Origin: Bacteroidetes bacterium UBA5543
GTDB lineage: Bacteria > Bacteroidota > Bacteroidia > Chitinophagales > Chitinophagaceae
Assembly: GCA_002423665.1 (NCBI GenBank)
Contig: DINJ01000167.1
Location: forward strand, 1,120-6,783
Reading direction: 5' to 3'
DNA: 5,664 bases
This document shows, in pieces, positions 1-5,512 of the stretch (the stretch's first letter is position 1; every line of letters starts with the position of its first letter). Both the position numbers and the translations under genes were made by a program. The notes beneath the pieces were generated by a model, which saw only the letters and a program-made list of their open reading frames with translations, was not told the DNA's origin and did not search any database.

Positions 1-7
1 TGGGGCG

Positions 8-874
8 CTAAAATTGAAGTCCGATGCTGGCGCTAACTGACCTGAACTTGTTGTTCAAAATTTCTGAGCCTGTTTTGTTGAAGTCGCCATCAAAATAACG
101 AACCCTTACCTGGTCTATACCTGAACCATTTTTGAATTCAGCAATGTGTGTGTACCTGACTCCGACACGAACGGCATTGATATACTTATTCTTTGTGTTA
201 TACACGGCACCTAGCCCGATATGGTACACCGGGTTAATATTCACATCAGAGAAATCCTTGGGAGACATAAACTTCCCATTGTATGAATCAGAGCCTATTT
301 CTGTTTCATAACTCATAACAGGCTTAGCAATAGTGGTATTAGGGTTGGTATCATCCTGGTACGCCCATATATAGTAGCCCGTTTCACGAATACTATTAAA
401 AAATGACACAGCTCCTAAACCTACCATACCCTGTAAGATGATTCTTTTCTGCTTTGGTATCGCATAGTTGTACCCCAACATAAAAGATGTATGCAGGTAA
501 CTGGTTTTCCATTGTTCGGTATATGACTGGTAAGGATTGGAAAAAGTAATCCCCGGCACAAAATCAGTCAGGTCAAAATCCCAGCCTACTCTATGGCTTT
601 GGGTACCATAGTCCAGGAAAGTATTGAAAGTAAAATGTCTTTTATTTTCGTATTCATAGTTAATGCCTAATTCATACCCGGTAGTATTATGGAGCGTCAT
701 TCTTCGATTCCCCTCATATACCACCACATCCTTCTCATTTACGAGATAAAATTTCAAAGTAGAATTGAAGTAAAAGCGGTGGCGTTCAGTCCGTGCCCGT
801 CCGGGGTTTTCCTGTGAATAGGCATTACCCGATAAGAGCAACAGTATAACGACAACCAGTATGGTATACTTCAT
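8..874 (-). CDS. Exported outer-membrane beta-barrel protein, function unknown
   Basis: This 288-residue protein begins with a clear Sec signal peptide: MKYT, a hydrophobic core at residues 5-15, and a likely signal-peptidase I site after AYS (residue 20), leaving Gln at +1. The mature part alternates polar and hydrophobic/aromatic residues in segments that look like beta strands, for example around 32-45, 67-76, 80-102, 124-139, 144-158, 215-227, 232-244 and 277-288. It ends in GLQF, and a terminal Phe is typical of outer-membrane barrel proteins recognised by the BAM complex. About eight or more strands fit a small barrel of the kind common in Bacteroidota. No enzymatic motif is visible. 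The ATG is supported by the signal peptide. AGGTGG lies directly against the start codon, too close for a normal Shine-Dalgarno. The gene diverges from the three-gene operon across 313 bp. A specific family (transporter, porin or adhesin-like) cannot be named. Confidence 0.8.
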   Translation of the reverse strand: MKYTILVVVILLLLSGNAYSQENPGRARTERHRFYFNSTLKFYLVNEKDVVVYEGNRRMTLHNTTGYELGINYEYENKRHFTFNTFLDYGTQSHRVGWDFDLTDFVPGITFSNPYQSYTEQWKTSYLHTSFMLGYNYAIPKQKRIILQGMVGLGAVSFFNSIRETGYYIWAYQDDTNPNTTIAKPVMSYETEIGSDSYNGKFMSPKDFSDVNINPVYHIGLGAVYNTKNKYINAVRVGVRYTHIAEFKNGSGIDQVRVRYFDGDFNKTGSEILNNKFRSVSASIGLQF

Positions 875-917
875 CCACCTAAAGATAATTCATACATATG
901 TAACTTGCCGCCTGGCT

Positions 918-944
918 TGGCACAAGTCGAGAAGACTTGCGCCA
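918..944 (-). repeat. Hairpin resembling a REP-type palindrome
   Basis: Two 11-base arms, TGGCACAAGTC (918-928) and GACTTGCGCCA (934-944), flank a GAGAA loop. Ten positions pair by Watson-Crick rules and one is mismatched. On plus-strand RNA the mismatch is A-C; on minus-strand RNA it becomes a G-U wobble, so the hairpin is complete only in the transcript heading into the barrel gene. An outer pair, CTGGC (912-916) and GCCAG (951-955), could extend it. There is no T-run after it in either direction, so it is not an intrinsic terminator. Intergenic GC-rich palindromes of this size are typical of REP elements mobilised by Y1 (RAYT) transposases. That assignment is inference, since no second copy lies in this window. 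It could also be a 5'-leader stabilising structure. Confidence 0.55.
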
Positions 945-960
945 GATGGGGCCAGATGGG
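941..960. repeat. Tandem 10-bp direct repeat
   Basis: GCCAGATGGG occurs twice back to back (941-950 and 951-960). The first copy overlaps the 3' arm of the adjacent hairpin by four bases. It may be a duplication scar at the edge of the palindromic element, or a variable-number site. Confidence 0.7.
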
Positions 961-1025
961 GGAAAACGTTAATTATTGACTCCGATAGATTTACACTCAT
1001 TTAGTAACATTATATGAGAGCCATA

Positions 1026-1056
1026 TTTGATGGAAATGATTCTCAATGTATCTTGC
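1026..1056 (+). promoter_or_regulatory. Candidate Bacteroidota-type promoter for the three-gene operon
   Basis: TTTG at 1026-1029 is followed after 19 bp by TATCTTGC at 1049-1056. The Bacteroidota housekeeping sigma recognises TTTG near -33 and TAnnTTTG near -7. Here the upstream box is exact and the downstream box matches four of six fixed positions with suitable spacing. Transcription would start near 1063, giving a leader of about 125 nt. A competing -7 candidate is CATATTTG at 1022-1029 with TTTA at 1000-1003. The call rests on short motifs in AT-rich DNA and is tentative. Confidence 0.33.
1031..1045. promoter_or_regulatory. Fur-box-like sequence in the promoter spacer
   Basis: TGGAAATGATTCTCA matches the 7-1-7 Fur consensus TGATAATnATTATCA at 11 of 14 fixed positions, with the right half 6 of 7. 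It sits between the candidate -33 and -7 boxes of the operon promoter, where a bound repressor would block RNA polymerase. Fur sites are less well characterised in Bacteroidota and the sequence is AT-rich, so a chance match is possible. Confidence 0.3.
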
Positions 1057-1187
1057 ATTGTCTTAACAACATTAAAAGCACTGCAATTTCTCATTAGTTA
1101 ACACTAGCCCCCATTGTACACTACCGGGTTTTGACAGCCGGGCCTTTATCAACAATCCATCTACATACAACACACTTTCATTAATAC

Positions 1188-3071
1188 ATGAGATACTTAT
1201 TTCATTTTGCGGCTATCGCAATACTTGTTTTCTGCACTCAAAACATCTGCGCACAGACTGATGCAAAAAAACGATCAATGACAAAAACAGCCGTTTGGAA
1301 TTTTCCAATACCAGCTTACCAGGAATCAGGGCCCAATAGTGTAACAATCGACTTTGAATATTATTTCTATAAAGAGTACCTGGGCGGCAAGCCATACGCC
1401 TCACTTTGGATAAAAGCCAAAAGAATGGAGTTTACCAACGAGCGTGGCACCGATATATTTAAGTACAAAGGGCAAACTTATATGGCAACCGCTCTTTCTG
1501 CATGCGATGGCGCTACTAATGCCTATGAGGGATTTGAGGACGTGAGAATAACCAATGTTGAATTTGAAGTTGATATCTACGGTAATGCATTGACAATAAA
1601 ACGAATTGCCTGGAATAATAATTTTGAAAACTACCATCACCTACGCGAAATAAAAGAAGATGATGACATGAATCACTTTGGCTTTGGCTGGGTATTGGCA
1701 CAAACCAAGGCTATTCACTACGAAAACTCTTCGAAGCTGATAGCAAGGATAGAGAATTGCAATAAGCTGGGCAAGGATAGAGAGGAGTATAAAAAAGTAA
1801 TTGCTGAAGCAGACAGGCTGTACGGGCAAAACAAACTGGAAGAAGCAAGGGAACTATATCTGAAAGCCTCAAAACTACTTTACAGGGAGCAATACCCTAA
1901 AAACCAATTAGCGAAAATAGATGCAGCTTTGGGCAAAAAGAAAGAAGAGGATGCTAAAAAGGCTGAAAATGACACAGACAAGGACGATAACAAAACAGCA
2001 GAGAAAAAAGAAAGTACCGACCCTGCGAAGAAAAGCAGCGGTGGTTCGGGTTCGAAGTCTTCTTCTGAAAAATCGTCGGACAGCAGCACCCCAACCGTAA
2101 GTTGGGAAGAGCTGCAAAGGCTGGAACGTGAGCGCAAGCAGGGCTTGCAAAACCATACCTATTACATGTCTGCACAGTCAACAAATGCGCTCAGCCGTTT
2201 TAACGAAACGGCAACCCTCAGCGGAGACTTCAGCAGTATAGAGGATATAGAAAGAGAATACCGGTCAAAAATGTCTTCGCTCAACTATGAGGCCAACAAC
2301 CTGAAAACAACCAATGATGAATACCTGCGCTCTCTATACGCCAATTCGTATGACGGAGCCAGCCAGAGAGACCAGGCAATAGGCCAAACAGTGCTGGCTG
2401 CCGGGCAAATCATAAACAGCATAGCTAACGAGCAAAGAAAAAAAGAGGCACAGGAAAACCTGAGACGGCAACGCGAACAGGCCATCGCCGATATGAAAGC
2501 ACGGGAAGCGGCACTGGAACTCCAGAAGAAAAAGGCACGCACCGACATACGCAAAAAATTCCTGGAAGCATATCCTGATGGTGGTACCCCGCTGTCATCG
2601 CAAAACATACAGGCAAATGAAGTGTACTTCTTCGCCTACTCGGCAGACGAAGGCAATTTATCAGCTGAAAAATGCCGGGTGCATGTGACGGATATGTTTC
2701 CTGTAGGCAGGTACAAAGACGGCACCTGGATATTTAAAAACACGCTGGCGGGTGACATCAGGCAAAAAACACAGCAACAGAAGATAACGTTAATAGGCTA
2801 TTTCACATCGAAAGAAGAGCTGGCAGAAAAACGCAGTGAATTTCTGGCCAATGCCGGCAAACTGGGTTTTGTGGTGAGTGATATAAAATACGCAGGCAAA
2901 AAAACAGACCAGGGCGGCAGCCAGGATTTTTGGGGCAATAAAACTAACAGCAATACACCTGCCGATAAAACCCCGGCAAAGAAAGATGACTTCTGGGAAA
3001 CCGGTAAAAGCACACCAAAAACGGACACAAAAAAACAGCCCCAGAAAAAAGACGACTTCTGGGATAAATAG
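1188..3071 (+). CDS. Exported multidomain protein: TPR-like, charged linker, coiled coil, DFW-repeat tail
   Basis: This 627-residue protein is not recognised as a named family. Residues 1-22 are a Sec signal peptide with cleavage after NICA, leaving Gln at +1; this fixes the ATG, which has no Shine-Dalgarno. Residues about 30-190 form a mostly beta-looking, aromatic-rich domain with Cys106 and Cys191. Residues about 198-248 read as a TPR-like helical pair (EADRLYGQNKLEEARELYLKA). Residues 249-305 are a low-complexity Lys/Glu/Asp then Ser/Gly linker. Residues 306-320 and 412-460 are Arg/Lys/Glu/Gln-rich and likely coiled coil, with a helical stretch between them. Residues about 475-570 form a compact mixed domain (VYFFAYSADEG, FPVGRYKDGTWIFK, ITLIGYFTSKEE). 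The tail, 575-627, carries three DFW motifs. It is the first gene of the operon, 11 bp before the Sel1 gene. The layout suggests a periplasmic scaffold or assembly protein. That is inference; no catalytic motif is seen. Confidence 0.85.
   Translation: MRYLFHFAAIAILVFCTQNICAQTDAKKRSMTKTAVWNFPIPAYQESGPNSVTIDFEYYFYKEYLGGKPYASLWIKAKRMEFTNERGTDIFKYKGQTYMATALSACDGATNAYEGFEDVRITNVEFEVDIYGNALTIKRIAWNNNFENYHHLREIKEDDDMNHFGFGWVLAQTKAIHYENSSKLIARIENCNKLGKDREEYKKVIAEADRLYGQNKLEEARELYLKASKLLYREQYPKNQLAKIDAALGKKKEEDAKKAENDTDKDDNKTAEKKESTDPAKKSSGGSGSKSSSEKSSDSSTPTVSWEELQRLERERKQGLQNHTYYMSAQSTNALSRFNETATLSGDFSSIEDIEREYRSKMSSLNYEANNLKTTNDEYLRSLYANSYDGASQRDQAIGQTVLAAGQIINSIANEQRKKEAQENLRRQREQAIADMKAREAALELQKKKARTDIRKKFLEAYPDGGTPLSSQNIQANEVYFFAYSADEGNLSAEKCRVHVTDMFPVGRYKDGTWIFKNTLAGDIRQKTQQQKITLIGYFTSKEELAEKRSEFLANAGKLGFVVSDIKYAGKKTDQGGSQDFWGNKTNSNTPADKTPAKKDDFWETGKSTPKTDTKKQPQKKDDFWDK
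1932..2102 (+). other. Low-complexity charged/Ser-rich linker within the first operon protein
   Basis: Codons 249-305 encode a run dominated by Lys, Glu and Asp (residues 249-282) and then Ser, Gly and Lys (283-305). It is probably disordered and separates the TPR-like part from the coiled-coil part. Its A-rich, stop-poor composition also explains several long antisense open frames here, which are not genes. Confidence 0.7.
2910..3068 (+). repeat. Three DFW motifs in the C-terminal tail of the first operon protein
   Basis: Residues 575-627 contain QDFWGNK, KKDDFWETGK and KKDDFWDK, with Trp at 582, 603 and 625 (spacings 21 and 22). The sequence between them is Thr/Pro/Lys/Asn-rich and probably disordered. 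The second and third copies share the exact six-residue core KKDDFW. The last copy ends two residues before the stop. The design is that of a multivalent short linear motif on a flexible tail, presumably a binding site for a partner. Confidence 0.75.
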
Positions 3072-3082
3072 ACACAAATAAT

Positions 3083-4222
3083 ATGAGGACACTACTAATA
3101 ATATTACTGATAACACTCAACATAGGCTATGCCTATGCGCAGAACGAACTGAAGGCACGCATAGAGTTTGAAGCTGCTGAAACAGCTTTTACTGACAGCA
3201 ACTTTAAACAAGCGTATGAAAAGCTGGATAAAGCCGAAAAATTGCTGGGCAAATGGAGTGCGCGTATCAGCTATATGAAAATATTGTCTCTAAACCAATT
3301 TGTACCCGTTGGCAAAAAAGATGACCCATATACACAAGAGCTACGCAAAGAAGTGAAGCTATACATGGACTATGCCAAGGCTAATAAAAACGACATAGAC
3401 ATGGATAAGTTTAAAGAGATGTATGCCGTAGAAGAACGTTTGGCCAATGCCTTTGACCCCGATATACATTATAACACTCCGGGTTGGAAAGCCGCTAAGG
3501 ATGCTGACAGGAACAATGAAAAAGCACGGGCATTTGAACTATATAGCCGTGAAGCTGATAATGGTAATCCGGCCGGTATATATGCTGTTGGCCTTTATCA
3601 TTGTTATGGAATTGGTGGCGCAAAGCAAAACAAGGAACTTGGAGAAAAGCTACTGTTACGTGCAAGGTACCTGGGTGAGCCCAAATCAATTGGTGCACTG
3701 GCTGCTTTATACTATTATCAGGCAACAACCACATTACAGTATAAAAAAGCACTGGATATGGCAATGGAAGCTACTTCACAAAATGTCACGCAGGGATGGC
3801 TAACACTGGCTAATATGTATTTAAATGGTAAAGGTGTTGAGAAAAATAGTAAAGAAGGACTAAGATGCTACCAGGAAGCTGAAAAAGATACAGCCTATGA
3901 TCTACGATACCTTATAGCATCACTATACCTCTACGGAGATGCAACTGTACAGGATTATGCAAAGGCTGCAAAAATATATAAAGAGCTAATAATGGAAAAT
4001 ACTGAGAGCGTAGGAAATGCACTGCACAGTATAGGGTACATGTACGAAAATGGATTTGGCGCACCAAAAGACTATAGTGTGGCATTTGAGATGTACGCCA
4101 AAGCCGCTGAAAAAGGTCACAAAGACGCTTACGAACGCCTGGCATATTTCTACGAAAACGGCCTGGGTGTAAAACGGGATAAAAAACTAGCCGCTGAATG
4201 GCGAGAAAAAGCAAAAAAATAA
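3083..4222 (+). CDS. Exported Sel1-repeat (SLR) protein
   Basis: This 379-residue protein has a Sec signal peptide (residues 1-19, cleavage YAYA before Gln20). Residues 20 to about 135 form a helical TPR-like module that is paralogous to the N-terminus of the next gene. From about 135 to the end come roughly six Sel1-like repeats, each with the pattern AxxxLGxxYxxGxGVxxDxxxAxxxYxxAA. The clearest are at 235-268 (LANMYLNGKGVEKNSKEGL), 311-345 (IGYMYENGFGAPKDYSVAF) and 346-379 (LAYFYENGLGVKRDKKLAA). Repeats at about 162-197, 199-232 and 272-305 are more diverged. Sel1 repeats form alpha-solenoids used for protein-protein contact, so an adaptor role in the periplasm is likely; no enzymatic site is visible. 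The gene lies 11 bp after the upstream stop and 18 bp before the next start. There is no Shine-Dalgarno, but ACAAATAA precedes the ATG. The partner is unknown. Confidence 0.88.
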   Translation: MRTLLIILLITLNIGYAYAQNELKARIEFEAAETAFTDSNFKQAYEKLDKAEKLLGKWSARISYMKILSLNQFVPVGKKDDPYTQELRKEVKLYMDYAKANKNDIDMDKFKEMYAVEERLANAFDPDIHYNTPGWKAAKDADRNNEKARAFELYSREADNGNPAGIYAVGLYHCYGIGGAKQNKELGEKLLLRARYLGEPKSIGALAALYYYQATTTLQYKKALDMAMEATSQNVTQGWLTLANMYLNGKGVEKNSKEGLRCYQEAEKDTAYDLRYLIASLYLYGDATVQDYAKAAKIYKELIMENTESVGNALHSIGYMYENGFGAPKDYSVAFEMYAKAAEKGHKDAYERLAYFYENGLGVKRDKKLAAEWREKAKK

Positions 4223-4240
4223 ACTAAGACAAATAAAAAA

Positions 4241-5149
4241 ATGAAGAAACTACTATTTATTCTGATGGTTACATGTTTTTCCATCAGCACCTATGCGCAA
4301 GACGATATGATAGCCCGCATAGAATACGAAAACGCTGAACAGGCTTATAATGCTGAACAGTATGACGTGGCCATAACCCACATTGACAAGGTGGAGAAAA
4401 AACTGAAGACCTGGAGTTGCAAAGTATCTTACCTGAAAATAATGACGCTGAGTAATATAGTTGACTATATGGACTCAAATGCCAACTATGTAAAGCTGGA
4501 GCAGGAAGTGCGGGCCTATATGAAGTATGCTGAAAAAATGGGCAACGAAATGGATATGGATAAATTCAGAAACGTATATAACATATCTCAAAACCTGGAA
4601 GCTGCTGTTGGTGCGAGGTTGTACTACTCATCACCTGAATATTTTGCAGAAAAAGGCCCAATGAGAGATTCCATGATATCTATGTTCAGAGATCATAAGT
4701 TTTTACCAGGGATGACTTATGATGAGGTGAAGAAATATTATCCGGAAACAGCAACTTTTGTTAAACTATATGGCTTCCGGGGTGGGCATTTGTATGCCAA
4801 AAGCAATGACTTCTATAAGTATAAGGCAACGGAAAAAATAGATAATATAGTTGTCAGAAATGATACTGTTATTAGCCTCACTTATACACTTGCTTCAGAA
4901 TACAATTCAAATATTGATGTTGTAAAGGAAAAATATGCCGACTGGGTGAATAAACTTAAAAGGGTTTTTGGTGAAGAAAATGTTGTATTTGAACACATCG
5001 CAAAAACAAAACACAGCAAAATTGAACTCACTGCTGCAAAAGTGTATCACGAGCCTTATCGCTTCAGAATTAGTTTAGCATTGGTTGACTATGGAGAACA
5101 TAATGTCAACCGCTTAAACATTACTTTTTCAATTGATGATGATTTATAG
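4241..5149 (+). CDS. Exported protein sharing the N-terminal module of the upstream Sel1 protein, with a different C-terminal domain
   Basis: This 302-residue protein has a Sec signal peptide (residues 1-19, cleavage STYA before Gln20). Residues 20 to about 135 align with the preceding gene's N-terminus: 21 of 50 identical over residues 21-70 and 13 of 26 over the EV..YM.YA..DMDKF segment, with one single-residue gap between the blocks. After about residue 135 the Sel1 repeats are replaced by an unrelated domain. FLPGMTYDEVKKYYPE (154-169) resembles the GMT-x-x-EV helix start of BamE/SmpA-like folds. It is followed by probable beta strands (DNIVVRNDTVISLTYTL; YRFRISLALVDYG) around a helix (VVKEKYADWVNKLKRVFG). 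The BamE-like reading is weak inference. GC content falls from about 42% (4261-4560) to about 33% (4801-5100), matching the domain boundary. It is the last gene of the operon and ends 18 bp from the convergent cytochrome gene. No clear terminator is present. Confidence 0.85.
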   Translation: MKKLLFILMVTCFSISTYAQDDMIARIEYENAEQAYNAEQYDVAITHIDKVEKKLKTWSCKVSYLKIMTLSNIVDYMDSNANYVKLEQEVRAYMKYAEKMGNEMDMDKFRNVYNISQNLEAAVGARLYYSSPEYFAEKGPMRDSMISMFRDHKFLPGMTYDEVKKYYPETATFVKLYGFRGGHLYAKSNDFYKYKATEKIDNIVVRNDTVISLTYTLASEYNSNIDVVKEKYADWVNKLKRVFGEENVVFEHIAKTKHSKIELTAAKVYHEPYRFRISLALVDYGEHNVNRLNITFSIDDDL

Positions 5150-5167
5150 CCTCACGACAGCTGGCTA

Positions 5168-5512
5168 CTACACCCCCTTTATAGCATGCAGGTAGTCTAT
5201 TATCTGCCTGCGTTTTAGGGTATCCCTTATGGGTGCATGGTAGGTGTTTATCATCTTGTCCACCAGCTCTTCCCAGGCGGCGTAGCTCATGGCGGGCTGC
5301 ATCTCTATATAGCGCAGCGAGTGGCAGGGTGTGCAGTAGCCCTCTACCAGTGCTACATGGCCGGCCTGCGGCAGCACCGTCTGCACATCGCTTATATCGG
5401 TAATGGTGGCGCTGCCGGCTTTGGTTGTAGTGGCATCATCCTGCGTGCCGCTGTTGCAGTTGCACAGCAGCAGCAGCATTACGGGCAGGCTATATTTCAG
5501 TAGTTGTTTCAT
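5168..5512 (-). CDS. Small exported c-type cytochrome, probable sulfite dehydrogenase cytochrome subunit (SorB-like)
   Basis: This 114-residue protein starts with a basic-hydrophobic signal (MKQLLKYSLPVMLLLL) followed by Cys17-Asn-Cys19, which may be a lipoprotein attachment site although residue -1 is atypical for either Cys. A disordered Thr/Ala/Asp linker leads to one haem c site, CTPCH at 60-64 (His64 proximal ligand). The distal Met could be Met71, Met75 or Met87; the W..LV.KM context (80-87) recalls short cytochromes of this class. The haem domain is only about 60 residues. The ATG overlaps the TGA of the upstream sulfite oxidase gene (ATGA), so the two are translationally coupled. In SorAB-type enzymes the cytochrome accepts electrons from the molybdenum subunit outside the cytoplasm and passes them to the respiratory chain. 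The cytochrome assignment is firm; the SorB role is inferred from the neighbour. Confidence 0.82.
   Translation of the reverse strand: MKQLLKYSLPVMLLLLCNCNSGTQDDATTTKAGSATITDISDVQTVLPQAGHVALVEGYCTPCHSLRYIEMQPAMSYAAWEELVDKMINTYHAPIRDTLKRRQIIDYLHAIKGV

Larger units (their letters stand above)
875..1187. other. Divergent intergenic region
   Basis: These 313 bp separate the minus-strand barrel gene from the plus-strand operon. No plausible small ORF with a signal or start context was seen. The barrel-proximal part (about 910-960) is GC-richer and contains a strong hairpin and a tandem repeat. The operon-proximal part (about 961-1187) is AT-rich and contains a candidate promoter and a Fur-box-like sequence, followed by a leader of about 125 nt. 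CCGGG occurs twice (1124-1128 and 1138-1142) with no clear role. I found no convincing promoter for the barrel gene on the minus strand. Confidence 0.75.

Noticed and set aside
1124..1142. Repeated CCGGG motif as an operator or hairpin
   Set aside because: It is a 5-bp direct repeat with only a CCGG core able to pair. That is too short to support a call.
1880..2184. Several overlapping minus-strand open frames of 76-85 codons opposite the first operon gene
   Set aside because: They lie opposite the Lys/Glu/Ser-rich linker, whose codons produce few antisense stops. Their proteins are Phe/Ser/Leu-rich with no domain.
2285..2616. Minus-strand open frames of 107 and 63 codons rich in Cys, Arg and Ser
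   Set aside because: They are antisense to the coiled-coil region of a well-supported exported protein. The composition mirrors Glu/Gln/Ala/Arg codons and no start context was seen.
2790..3116. Minus-strand 108-codon open frame with hydrophobic stretches
   Set aside because: It covers the DFW tail and the start of the Sel1 gene. The hydrophobic runs are antisense reflections of Lys-rich codons.
3447..3803. Plus-strand 118-codon open frame inside the Sel1 gene
   Set aside because: It is out of frame within a gene with clear repeats and a signal peptide. The product has no recognisable pattern.
5147..5167. Inverted repeat TAGCC/GGCTA across the convergent stops as a bidirectional terminator
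   Set aside because: The stem is only 5 bp with an 11-nt loop, and no T-run follows on either strand.
5237..5503. Plus-strand 88-codon open frame opposite the cytochrome
   Set aside because: It is a shadow of the GC-rich cytochrome gene, whose CxxCH motif and coupled start are convincing.
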